Source of the DNA: Clostridiales bacterium
GTDB lineage: Bacteria > Bacillota > Clostridia > Oscillospirales > Oscillospiraceae
DNA: 8,029 nt
Reading direction: 5' to 3'
Assembly: GCA_003525905.1 (NCBI GenBank)
Contig: DQIA01000083.1
Coordinates: 1 to 8,029 of the forward strand
Part shown: positions 1-6,895 of the stretch, in pieces
How the letters are laid out: each line of letters begins with the position of its first letter
Position numbering within the stretch: the stretch's first letter is position 1
Notes under the pieces: model-generated
The model's database searches: none
Seen by the model: only the letters and a program-made list of their open reading frames with translations
What the model was told of the DNA's origin: nothing
Position numbers and translations under genes: made by a program

Positions 1-1946
1 TTGATGCCGTCGCCGACCATGGCAACCTTCTTGCCGCCCTCCTGCAGGCGGCGGATCTCGCGCTCCTTATCCTGCGGCAGCACCTCGGCCACCACGCGGT
101 CCACGCCGACTTGGCGGCGGATGGCCTCGGCGGTCTTGGCGTTGTCGCCCGTGAGCATGACGACCTCGATGCCCATGTCCGAGAGCTCGGCAATGGCCTG
201 CGCGCTCGTGGGCTTGACGATGTCGGCCACGGCAATAAGGCCGATGAGCTTGCCGTCCAGGGCAAAGTAGAGCGGCGTCTTGCCGTCCTCGGCCAGCGCT
301 TCGCCGCGCGCGAGCAGGTCGCTCTTTTCGATGCGGTTGGTCTCCATCATGCGGCGGTTGCCGGCAAGGCAGAGCTTGCCCTCGACCTCGCCGCGGATGC
401 CCTGACCGGGGATCTGCTCAAATTTGTCGACGGACAGGAACGTGAGCGATGCCTTCTCCGCCTCGGCCACGATGGCCTCGGAAAGCGGATGCTCGGAGAG
501 CTTTTCGAGCGACGCGGCGACGGAGAGAAGTTTGTCCCTGCCGATGCCGCCGTCGACGACGTCGGTGACGACGGGCTTGCCCTGCGTGATGGTGCCGGTC
601 TTGTCGAGCACGACGGTGTTGACGCTGTGCGTCGTCTCAAGCGCTTCGGCAGACTTGATGAGGATGCCGTTCACCGCGCCGCGGCCCGTGCCGACCATGA
701 TGGCCGTCGGCGTGGCGAGACCCAGCGCGCAGGGGCAGCTGATGACGAGAACGGAAATACCGATGGACAGCGCAAATTCCACGCTGTGGCCCGTCAGCAG
801 CCATGCTGCCGTTGCGATGACGGCGATCGTGATGACGACGGGGACGAACACGCCGCTCACCTTATCGGCGAGCTTGGCGATGGGCGCTTTGGAGCTCGTG
901 GCCTCGTCCACAAGGCGTACGATCTGTGAAAGGGCGGTATCGTCGCCGACTTTGGTCGCGCGCATCTTGCAATAGCCGGATTTGTTGATGGTCGCACCGA
1001 TGACGGCATCTCCCGCCTGCTTTTCGACAGGGATGCTCTCGCCCGTCAGCGCGGATTCATCGACCGAGGACGTTCCCTCGAGCACGACGCCGTCGACAGG
1101 GATGCTCTCGCCCGCCTTGACGATCAGCACGTCGCCGAGTTGGACCTCCTCAACGGGGATGACGCTCTCGACGCCGTCGCGCTCGACCGTCGCGGTCTTG
1201 GGTGCAAGGTCCATGAGCTTCGTGATCGCGTCGGAGGTCTTTCCCTTGGCGCGGGCCTCCATCGTTTTGCCCATGGTGATGAGCGTCAGGATCGTGCCTG
1301 CGGACTCGAAGTACAGCTCCATCATATAGGTGTGCACCGTGTCCATGTCCATCTGGCCAAAGCCGATGCCGATCTTATAGATGGCGTAGATGCCGTACAC
1401 GATGGCGGCGCTGGAGCCCAGTGCGATCAGCGAATCCATGTTCGGCGAGCGCTGCCACAGCGTCTTGAAGCCGACAATATAGTACTGGCGGTTGATATAG
1501 ACGATGGGCAGCAGCAGCAAAAACTGCGTGAATGCGAACGTCATCGCATTTTCCATGCCGAGGAAGCACGCGGGCAGCGGCCAGCCCATCATGTGGCCCA
1601 TCGAGAGATAGAACAGCGGGATGGTGAAGAGGAGCGAGAGGGCGAGACGCTTTTTCATGTCGTTGTAGGCCTTCTGTGCGGCGCTGGCGCCGCCGGTCTC
1701 GGCAGTCTGCGCGGCGGGGGCGCTGCCGGGCTTTGCATGCAGGGATGCGCCGTAGCCCGCCTTTTCGACCGCGGCGATGATCTGCACGGACGAAAGCTGG
1801 GATTCGTCGTATTCGACGACCATGCTGTTTTTCAGCAGGTTGACCGCGACCTGCTGCGCGCCTGGCTGCTTGGCGACGGCCTTTTCCACGCGGCTGGAGC
1901 AGGCGGCGCAGCTCATGCCGGTCACGTCATAGGTTTCCTTTTTCAA
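1..1946 (-). CDS. copA: Copper-exporting P1B-type ATPase CopA (3' end outside window)
   Basis: An inner-membrane pump that uses ATP to export Cu(I). Reading from a TTG start at 1946, 648 codons are present without a stop. In order: one N-terminal heavy-metal-binding domain with GMSCAAC (C13, C16); an Ala/Pro-rich linker; membrane segments containing [11 protein letters not shown], typical of copper pumps; the actuator motif TGES (301-304); the transport-site motif CPC (404-406) in SCPCALG; the phosphorylation motif DKTGT (D448); the P1B nucleotide-domain motif SEHPL (H486-P487); TGDN (599-602); and GDGIN at the window edge. The last two membrane helices, about 90-100 residues, must lie beyond the left end. 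CPC with a GMxCxxC domain fits Cu(I) rather than Zn/Cd; the M-SS motif that would confirm this is not in view. TTG is chosen because an AAGGAGG lies 7 bases upstream and no in-frame ATG precedes the metal-binding domain. A CsoR-like operator and promoter lie just upstream. Confidence 0.96.
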   Translation of the reverse strand, partial: MKKETYDVTGMSCAACSSRVEKAVAKQPGAQQVAVNLLKNSMVVEYDESQLSSVQIIAAVEKAGYGASLHAKPGSAPAAQTAETGGASAAQKAYNDMKKRLALSLLFTIPLFYLSMGHMMGWPLPACFLGMENAMTFAFTQFLLLLPIVYINRQYYIVGFKTLWQRSPNMDSLIALGSSAAIVYGIYAIYKIGIGFGQMDMDTVHTYMMELYFESAGTILTLITMGKTMEARAKGKTSDAITKLMDLAPKTATVERDGVESVIPVEEVQLGDVLIVKAGESIPVDGVVLEGTSSVDESALTGESIPVEKQAGDAVIGATINKSGYCKMRATKVGDDTALSQIVRLVDEATSSKAPIAKLADKVSGVFVPVVITIAVIATAAWLLTGHSVEFALSIGISVLVISCPCALGLATPTAIMVGTGRGAVNGILIKSAEALETTHSVNTVVLDKTGTITQGKPVVTDVVDGGIGRDKLLSVAASLEKLSEHPLSEAIVAEAEKASLTFLSVDKFEQIPGQGIRGEVEGKLCLAGNRRMMETNRIEKSDLLARGEALAEDGKTPLYFALDGKLIGLIAVADIVKPTSAQAIAELSDMGIEVVMLTGDNAKTAEAIRRQVGVDRVVAEVLPQDKEREIRRLQEGGKKVAMVGDGI

Positions 1947-1953
1947 TTTGATT

Positions 1954-1960
1954 CCTCCTT
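1954..1960 (-). promoter_or_regulatory. Ribosome binding site deciding the copA TTG start
   Basis: On the minus strand AAGGAGG (1960 to 1954) is a near-perfect anti-16S match, 7 bases before TTG at 1946-1944. The nearby ATG (1936-1934) is out of frame with the metal-binding domain, so the rare TTG codon is the best start. Confidence 0.85.
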
Positions 1961-1972
1961 CGGGACAAATAC

Positions 1973-1991
1973 AATACCCGTGTGGGGTATT
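1973..1991. promoter_or_regulatory. CsoR-type copper operator
   Basis: The inverted repeat AATACCC-GTGTG-GGGTATT contains TACCCGTGTGGGGTA, matching the TACCC-N4-GGGGTA pattern known for operators of the Cu(I)-sensing repressor CsoR. It sits about 8-26 bases downstream of the expected copA transcription start, between promoter and ribosome site, where a bound repressor would block transcription. Copper release of CsoR would then induce copA. No csoR gene lies in the window, so the regulator itself is inferred. Confidence 0.8.
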
Positions 1992-2005
1992 TTTAATTTG
2001 CCAAC

Positions 2006-2035
2006 AGTATAGGTCGGAAATTGGCGGATTGTCAA
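2006..2035 (-). promoter_or_regulatory. Sigma-A promoter of copA
   Basis: On the minus strand a consensus TTGACA (-35, 2035-2030) is followed after 18 bases by TATACT (-10, 2011-2006). Transcription should begin near 1999, leaving an untranslated leader of about 50 bases that includes the operator. Near-consensus boxes suggest a strong promoter that needs repression. Confidence 0.8.
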
Positions 2036-2129
2036 GACCTCTTTTCGAGAAATTTCCGTTTGGGCGAAAGTTGCGGCGTTTCGGTCGGGAAAACTTACCG
2101 CCGCCGCGCCGCTGGACAGCTTGCATCCC

Positions 2130-2163
2130 TTATGATAAACTGACGGCATGAGTTTTATGATAA
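2130..2163 (+). promoter_or_regulatory. Twin TTATGATAA motif before the PLD gene, possible -10 element
   Basis: The nine bases TTATGATAA occur at 2130-2138 and again at 2155-2163, just upstream of the start at 2175. Each contains TATGAT, a good -10 sequence, but neither has a convincing -35 at 16-18 bases. The first copy is the better promoter candidate. The second overlaps the region just before the ribosome site (AGGTG, 2166-2170). Confidence 0.35.
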
Positions 2164-2174
2164 GCAGGTGAAAA

Positions 2175-3560
2175 ATGAAGCAAAAACGTATCTTGAAATG
2201 GCTTGGCATCGCACTAGGCGTGTACCTTTTATATGGGGTGCTGACAGCCATTCTCGTCCCGCTGCCGCAAAAAGAGGCGACAGGGGAGCTGTGGAGCCAG
2301 TATGAAGCCCGATTGAGCAAGGACGCATCGCAGGAGCGCGTGAGGAGCATCGAGGATACGGACAGTGCGCTGCTCTGGCGCTTGCAGCTCATCGAGAGTG
2401 CGGAAAGGGAGGTCATCTTCTCGACCTTTGACCTGCGCGCGGACGGCAGCGGACAGGATTTGATGGCCGCGCTCTATGGCGCGGCGCAGCGCGGCGTGCG
2501 GGTGCGCGTCATCGTCGACGGGCTGAACGGTTTTCTGCATCTGCAAAACAGCGGCGTTCTCCGCGCCCTCGCGGCGGAGGAGAATGTGGAGGTGCGCTTT
2601 TATGATCCCATCGACCTGCTGCGCCCGTGGAAGCTCAACTACCGTCTGCACGACAAGTATCTGATCGCCGACGGGAGCAAATACATCCTCGGCGGAAGAA
2701 ATTCGAACGATTTGTTTCTCGGCTCATATCAGGAGAACCAGAACATCGACCGCGACGTGCTCGTCGTGTCGGGCGGGGGAGAGGGCAGCTCGGTCTCCCA
2801 GCTTTTGACGTATTTTGAAAGCGTCTGGTCGCAGCCGGAGAATCAGACCATCACAGGCAAGACGTCCTCGCAGACCGACGCGCTGCAGGAGCGTTACGCG
2901 GCGCTATGCGCGGTGCATGGAAAAGAGTTTGCCGCCGTCGACTGGGAGGTGGAGACCGCGGCGGTCACGCATGTGAGCCTTCTCAGCGGCTCGCCGCGCG
3001 CGGAGGCGAAAGCGCCTGAGCTGTGGGACGCGCTTGTCCGCCTGATGGCGCAGGGCGATGATGTCCTGCTGCAAACGCCGTACATCATCTGCAACGACAA
3101 AATGTATAACGATTTGGAAGCACTTGCCGAGACGCGGCAGCTGCGCGTGCTGACGAATGCCGTCGAAAACGGCGCGAACCCGAGCGGCTGCTCGGACTAC
3201 TTACGCGAAAAGCAAAATATTTTATCGCGCGGCGTCGACGTGTACGAGGTCGTCTGCGGCCAGTCGCTGCACACGAAGACGATTTTGATCGGGGATGATC
3301 TGAGCATCGTCGGCTCGTTCAATGCCGACATGCGCAGCGCATATCTCGACACGGAGCTGATGCTCGTCATCGAGAGCGAGGAGGTCAATGCCGCGCTGCG
3401 AGAAGAGAGCGGAAAATACATGGGCCAGAGCCGCCTCGCCCTGCACGACGGCGGCACGGAATACGGCGCGCGGTTTGAAGAAATGACGCTGCCTTGGGCA
3501 AAGCGCGCGCTGTATACGATTCTGAGCGTTGTCCAGCGCCCGATTCGCCACCTGCTGTAA
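2175..3560 (+). CDS. Membrane-anchored phospholipase D / cardiolipin synthase-like protein
   Basis: A 461-residue protein with two phospholipase D (PLD) domains. Such enzymes transfer phosphatidyl groups, for example in cardiolipin synthesis, or cleave phosphodiester bonds; the substrate here is not known. Residues about 8-29 form one hydrophobic segment after basic residues (KQKRILK), predicting an N-terminal membrane anchor. The first HKD motif is HDKYLIAD (H159, K161, D166) followed by GGRNSND. The second is HTKTILIGDD (H366, K368) followed by GSFNADMRS. In the second motif the Asp expected four residues after the Lys-x4 spacing is Gly373, with Asp at 374-375. Both catalytic histidines and lysines are kept, so activity is plausible. 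The start is ATG 2175 with AGGTG just upstream. It is divergent from copA and is followed by its own terminator, so it is probably a single-gene unit. It could be a Cls/YmdC-like enzyme; a specific name is not justified. Confidence 0.88.
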   Translation: MKQKRILKWLGIALGVYLLYGVLTAILVPLPQKEATGELWSQYEARLSKDASQERVRSIEDTDSALLWRLQLIESAEREVIFSTFDLRADGSGQDLMAALYGAAQRGVRVRVIVDGLNGFLHLQNSGVLRALAAEENVEVRFYDPIDLLRPWKLNYRLHDKYLIADGSKYILGGRNSNDLFLGSYQENQNIDRDVLVVSGGGEGSSVSQLLTYFESVWSQPENQTITGKTSSQTDALQERYAALCAVHGKEFAAVDWEVETAAVTHVSLLSGSPRAEAKAPELWDALVRLMAQGDDVLLQTPYIICNDKMYNDLEALAETRQLRVLTNAVENGANPSGCSDYLREKQNILSRGVDVYEVVCGQSLHTKTILIGDDLSIVGSFNADMRSAYLDTELMLVIESEEVNAALREESGKYMGQSRLALHDGGTEYGARFEEMTLPWAKRALYTILSVVQRPIRHLL

Positions 3561-3593
3561 CGAAAAGTGCGGCATAGCGGAAAATGAGGGAAA

Positions 3594-3626
3594 GGAATAC
3601 GGATTTTGCCCGTATTTCCGTTTTTT
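3594..3626 (+). terminator. Rho-independent terminator after the PLD gene
   Basis: GGAATACGG (3594-3602) pairs with CCGTA-TTCC (3610-3619) with one bulged T at 3615 and a short ATTTTGC loop, followed by G and six T (3621-3626). It begins 33 bases after the stop codon and ends just before the next promoter, which separates the PLD transcript from the downstream operon. Confidence 0.8.
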
Positions 3627-3630
3627 CACC

Positions 3631-3659
3631 TTGCAAAAGACGTCCGGGTTTGCTATGAT
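3631..3659 (+). promoter_or_regulatory. Sigma-A promoter of the NifU-like/GGGtGRT operon
   Basis: TTGCAA (-35, 3631-3636), a 17-base spacer and TATGAT (-10, 3654-3659) preceded by TGC, an extended -10. Transcription should begin near 3666, giving a leader of about 57 bases. The optimal spacing and extended -10 predict a strong promoter. Confidence 0.8.
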
Positions 3660-3664
3660 AAAAA

Positions 3665-3680
3665 ATACGTATGGATACGT
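3665..3680 (+). repeat. ATACGT direct repeat over the operon transcription start
   Basis: ATACGT occurs at 3665-3670 and 3675-3680, one helical turn (10 bases) apart, immediately after the -10 box. The placement would suit a repressor site, but it matches no regulator motif I recognise and may be chance. Confidence 0.3.
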
Positions 3681-3722
3681 TCCGCTTTTTGTGGAGACAG
3701 AGGATAAGAAAGGAAGATCGTT

Positions 3723-4415
3723 ATGATTTACACGACCGAAGTGCAGCATATGTGCCCCGTTGCGAAGGGCGCATATCACGGTCCGGCCCCGATCCCCGAA
3801 GAGGGCAAGTGGGTCCAGGCCAAGCAGATCGCCGATATTTCCGGCTTCACCCACGGCATCGGCTGGTGCGCGCCCCAGCAGGGCGCCTGCAAGCTGACGC
3901 TCAACGTCAAGGAGGGCGTCATTCAGGAGGCTCTGATCGAGACCATCGGCTGCTCGGGCATGACCCATTCTGCTGCCATGGCTTCCGAGATCCTGATCGG
4001 CAAGACCATTCTCGAAGCGCTCAACACCGACCTTGTTTGCGACGCCATCAACACCGCCATGCGCGAGCTGTTCCTGCAGATCGTCTACGGCCGCACCCAG
4101 TCCGCCTTCTCTGAGGACGGCCTTGCTGTCGGCGCGTCCCTCGAGGACCTCGGCAAGGGCCTTCGCTCCCAGGTTGGCACGATGTTCGCCACCGCCGAAA
4201 AGGGCCCCCGTTACCTCGAGATGGCCGAGGGCTACTGCTCCCGCGTCGCGCTCAACAAGGAAAACGAGATCGTCGGCTACGAGTTCATCAACCTCGGCAA
4301 GATGATGGACTTCATCAAAAAGGGTATCGATGCGAACGAAGCGCTCGAAAAGGCCAAGGGTCACTATGGTCAGTGGGACAACGCTGCCAAGTACATCGAC
4401 CCGCGTCAGGAATAA
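3723..4415 (+). CDS. NifU/IscU-like iron-sulfur cluster scaffold protein
   Basis: A 230-residue cytoplasmic protein whose middle section resembles the NifU N-terminal/IscU fold, the scaffold on which Fe-S clusters are built. The segment GACKLTLNVKEGVIQEALIE followed by GCSGMTHSAAMASEILIGKT corresponds to the IscU region around its first two cluster cysteines. Cysteines are at 11, 49, 56, 77, 106 and 172. C77 aligns well with IscU C63; C49 or C56 would be the first ligand, but spacing differs from IscU by a residue or more and the usual CGD is absent. It is also longer than IscU (about 130 residues), with an extra N-terminal CPVAKG segment and a C-terminal helical tail. The start is ATG 3723, with AAAGGAAG ending 6 bases upstream. 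It shares an operon with the GGGtGRT gene 18 bases downstream. Codons are strongly biased to C endings, suggesting high expression. The scaffold role is inferred from family resemblance; no cysteine desulfurase is nearby. Confidence 0.82.
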   Translation: MIYTTEVQHMCPVAKGAYHGPAPIPEEGKWVQAKQIADISGFTHGIGWCAPQQGACKLTLNVKEGVIQEALIETIGCSGMTHSAAMASEILIGKTILEALNTDLVCDAINTAMRELFLQIVYGRTQSAFSEDGLAVGASLEDLGKGLRSQVGTMFATAEKGPRYLEMAEGYCSRVALNKENEIVGYEFINLGKMMDFIKKGIDANEALEKAKGHYGQWDNAAKYIDPRQE

Positions 4416-4433
4416 GGAAGGGAGGACGAAACA

Positions 4434-5432
4434 ATGGCTTTATTTGAAAACTATGAGAGAAGAATCGACAAGATCAACGGCGTCCTCGCTCAGTACGGTA
4501 TCTCTTCCGTCGAAGAGTGCCGCGAGATCTGCAAGGCCAAGGGCTTTGACCCGTATGAGATCGTCAAGGGCATCCAGCCCATCTGCTTTGAAAACGCCTG
4601 CTGGGCGTACACCGTCGGCGCGGCCATCGCCATCAAGTCCGGCGTGAAGTCCGCGGCCGAAGCCGCCAAGATGATCGGTGTCGGCCTGCAGTCCTTCTGC
4701 ATCGACGGCTCCGTCGCCGAGGACCGCAAGGTCGGTCTGGGCCACGGCAACCTCGGTGCGATGCTGCTGTCCGACGAGTCGAAGTGCTTCGCCTTCCTCG
4801 CCGGTCACGAGTCCTTCGCCGCCGCTGAGGGCGCGATCGGCATCGTCCGCAACGCCAACAAGGCCCGCAAGGAGCCCCTGCGCGTCATCCTGAACGGTCT
4901 CGGCAAGGACGCCGCTCAGATCATCTCCCGCATCAACGGCTTCACCTATGTTCAGACCCAGTTCGACTACTTCACCGGCAAGCTGAACATCGTGCGCGAG
5001 ATCCGCTACAGCGAGACCGAGCGCGCCGACGTTCGCTGCTACGGCGCTGACGATGTCCGCGAGGGCGTGGCCATCATGCATTCCGAGGGTGTGGACGTCT
5101 CCATCACCGGTAACTCCACCAACCCGACCCGCTTCCAGCACCCCGTCGCCGGCACCTACAAGAAAGAGTGCATCGAGCAGGGCAAGAAGTATTTCTCCGT
5201 CGCTTCCGGCGGCGGTACGGGCCGTACCCTGCACCCGGACAACATGGCGGCCGGTCCCGCCTCCTACGGCATGACTGACACCATGGGCCGCATGCACTCC
5301 GATGCCCAGTTCGCCGGTTCTTCCTCCGTGCCCGCCCATGTGGAAATGATGGGATTCCTCGGCATGGGCAACAACCCGATGGTGGGCGCTACCGTCGCTG
5401 TGGCAGTTGCCGTTGCTGAGAGTAAGAAGTAA
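4434..5432 (+). CDS. GGGtGRT-family protein, function unknown
   Basis: A 332-residue protein with the signature GGGTGRT at 259-265, for which the GGGtGRT family is named; members are conserved and uncharacterised. There is no signal peptide. Visible features are a cysteine pair in CFENACWAY (C51, C56), other cysteines at 33, 89, 118, 202 and 246, a Gly/His-rich stretch GLGHGNLGAM (101-110), the STNPTRFQHPVAGTY block (228-242), a histidine after the signature (H267), and a small-residue C-terminal end with alternating Val/Ala (about 319-328) that could form a buried strand or helix. ATG 4434 follows GGGAGG at a normal distance. It is the second gene of an operon with a NifU-like scaffold, so a job in Fe-S handling, or as the recipient of a cluster, is a fair inference but unproven. 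GC-rich, C-ending codon use matches its partner, suggesting joint strong expression. The transcript ends at the hairpin at 5480. Confidence 0.88.
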   Translation: MALFENYERRIDKINGVLAQYGISSVEECREICKAKGFDPYEIVKGIQPICFENACWAYTVGAAIAIKSGVKSAAEAAKMIGVGLQSFCIDGSVAEDRKVGLGHGNLGAMLLSDESKCFAFLAGHESFAAAEGAIGIVRNANKARKEPLRVILNGLGKDAAQIISRINGFTYVQTQFDYFTGKLNIVREIRYSETERADVRCYGADDVREGVAIMHSEGVDVSITGNSTNPTRFQHPVAGTYKKECIEQGKKYFSVASGGGTGRTLHPDNMAAGPASYGMTDTMGRMHSDAQFAGSSSVPAHVEMMGFLGMGNNPMVGATVAVAVAVAESKK

Positions 5433-5479
5433 TAGAAAACTACAGAAAATAGCAAAAAAAGAACTTTTTTGATATAAAC

Positions 5480-5514
5480 AAAAACACCCGTTTCATAGAG
5501 AAACGGGTGTTTTT
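5480..5514. terminator. Bidirectional hairpin terminator
   Basis: AAAAACACCCGTTTC (5480-5494) and its perfect complement (5500-5514) enclose a five-base ATAGA loop. The A-run on one side and T-run on the other make it work on either strand. It ends the GGGtGRT operon and would also stop transcripts arriving from the integrase remnant on the minus strand. Confidence 0.88.
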
Positions 5515-5546
5515 AGCGTTTTGTCAACATTTTGTCAACCAAATTT

Positions 5547-6557
5547 TCAAAGCGTGTCCAAAAGCTTAGCTCCTTCCGCTGACATTTTATCGGTTAGATG
5601 CTGGTAGATTTACATGGTAACTTGAATGTTTTTGTGCCCCAATCTATACTGCACGTATTTCGGAGAAGCACCTTTTTCTGCCAGCATGGTCGCGTGGGTG
5701 TGCCGCAGACTATGATAGTCAAATTTTGGAATTCCCAGCTCATGCCTTGCGATATGGCTGACGTGCTGCATATTGCGGCTATTGATATAGGAAGCGTCCG
5801 GGCGGACCATTACCAAATGGATCTCGTCACCATTCCCATTGCAGTTAAGATGCCCGACGTCATCACGGAACCAACGGATGTAGAGATCGTCACAGATTGC
5901 ACGATTTTGCGTCTGCCGCACTTTTTCGCGTTCTAAGACACCAACAACATCTTGCGAAAGCTCAATGGTACGAAGACTGTCATACTTTGGCATTGTGAAA
6001 TACCAGTATGCCGGTGCACCAGTGGTCGCATTCTTTTCCTGCCATAGAATTTGCTGCCGAACCGTCAGCTTTTTTGCGGTCAGGTCAATATCTTTCCATT
6101 CCAAAGCAAAAGCTTCTGCGATACGCAACCCGCATTTATAGCCGATCAGGAGAGGCAGATAAGAACTGCTCCCCTCCGGGAACCGTTGGAATAACTTCCC
6201 CATTTGCTCTGCGGACAGGTACACGTGAGGAGCACTTCTGGTTTTGACTTTTGGCGTTGCACGAGTAGAGGGAATGTCTATATACTCCGCAGGACTGAAA
6301 GGAATGTATTTCAGCGGCTGAACCGCATAGGAAAGACTCCCAGTCAGGATGCCTTTCAGCACCGCTAAGGTGTTGCGGCTATACCCCTGATTGAATTTAT
6401 CGTTTATTAGCTTTTGCAAAGTTTCGGAAGACAGTGCCGCAAGCCGGTACTTTCCGATGGCGGGCTTGATGTGCAGCCGGATTTTCTTATCATAGTTATT
6501 GATTGTGCTTGGCTTGCAGTTGTTTTGACAATAGTATCTAATTGAAATCCGGTACTT
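5547..6557 (-). pseudogene. Tn916-like tyrosine integrase remnant, broken at both ends
   Basis: A site-specific recombinase that would have integrated and excised a mobile element. The frame is open from 6557 down to a stop at 5612-5610. Homology is clear from KPSTINNYDKKIR (about 6515), the core-binding domain, through the catalytic domain: Arg in CGLRIAE (codon at 6125), HSLRHTH with His (5714) and Arg, and the LGHKN His. The nucleophilic Tyr lies in IYQHLTDKM, but a TAA (5612-5610) two codons before it (codon 5606-5604) cuts it off. The same frame continues as IYQHLTDKMSAEGAKLLDTL to TGA at 5549-5547, which shows a recent single-base AAA to TAA change. The N-terminal arm-binding domain is missing, a TAA at 6560-6558 blocks the frame, and no ATG or GTG start exists in the N-terminal part. 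A TTG at 6419 is internal to the domain. Strand exchange should be impossible. Confidence 0.88.
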
Positions 6558-6585
6558 TTACGGCTGAGACAACTGCGAAAGCTAT

Positions 6586-6613
6586 TTGTAAGGCTTTATT
6601 TAGGCGTTAAAAT
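6586..6613 (+). promoter_or_regulatory. Possible promoter before the recombinase fragment
   Basis: TTGTAA (6586-6591), 16 bases, TAAAAT (6608-6613). Moderately good boxes, 35 bases before the start at 6649, which has AAGGAG at 6636-6641. Nothing else is seen between the integrase remnant (6557) and this point. Confidence 0.4.
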
Positions 6614-6648
6614 GGGATTTATCACATTTGATTTCAAGGAGAGTCATC

Positions 6649-6861
6649 ATGAACGGACATTGCCTTACAAACGAACAGATCCTCGCGTTTTCCACGGCAC
6701 TTTTTCAGGCGGAGCGGTCTCAGGCAACGGTGGAAAAATATCTGCGGAGTGTACGAGCGTTCTCGCTATTTTTGGACGGTCAGCCCGTTACGAAGGATAC
6801 CGTTATGGCCTGGAAAAAGCACTTTCAGAGAGAAGAAAGCTATTCTCCGTCTACCATCAAT
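6649..6861 (+). pseudogene. N-terminal fragment of a tyrosine recombinase
   Basis: ATG 6649 has an excellent AAGGAG ribosome site 7 bases upstream. The first 71 codons match the SAM-like N-terminal core-binding domain of phage/XerC-type integrases: LTNEQILAF, QATVEKYLRSVRAFSLFLDG, VTKDTVMAWKKHF, and YSPSTIN at the end. After codon 71 (AAT 6859-6861) the protein stops resembling a recombinase. The frame stays open to 7038 only because it reads the antisense strand of the neighbouring helix-turn-helix gene. No catalytic Arg, His or Tyr is present, so it cannot recombine DNA, though the start signals could still give a chimeric peptide of about 129 residues. The missing part would be about 200 or more residues. 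It is a different protein from the integrase on the other strand to its left. Confidence 0.75.
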
Positions 6862-6895
6862 ATACTTCCCCAGCACCTGCTGCGGGACACCTCCG

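Noticed and set aside
111..929. Long open frame on the plus strand (272 codons)
   Set aside because: It lies wholly antisense to copA, whose motifs TGES, CPC and DKTGT are clear; the composition is Asp/Arg/Gly-rich shadow sequence of GC-rich DNA.
1140..2012. Plus-strand open frame of 290 codons covering the copA start
   Set aside because: Antisense to copA and running through its ribosome site and operator; no domain recognisable and no ribosome site.
3222..4364. Minus-strand open frame of 380 codons
   Set aside because: It crosses the PLD gene end, a terminator, a promoter and the NifU-like gene on the opposite strand; its protein has no family features. It is a product of high GC.
4440..5339. 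Minus-strand open frame of 299 codons
   Set aside because: Exact antisense of the GGGtGRT gene; low-complexity Gly/Ala/Asp/Val composition.
5521..5540. TTGTCAACA / TTTTGTCAACC repeat as an attachment site or array
   Set aside because: Two short copies only; explained as coding sequence of the old integrase tail in another frame. No second copy of it seen at the right end of the island.
5598..5936. Plus-strand open frame of 112 codons
   Set aside because: Antisense to the integrase catalytic domain, with no ribosome site and no recognisable domain.
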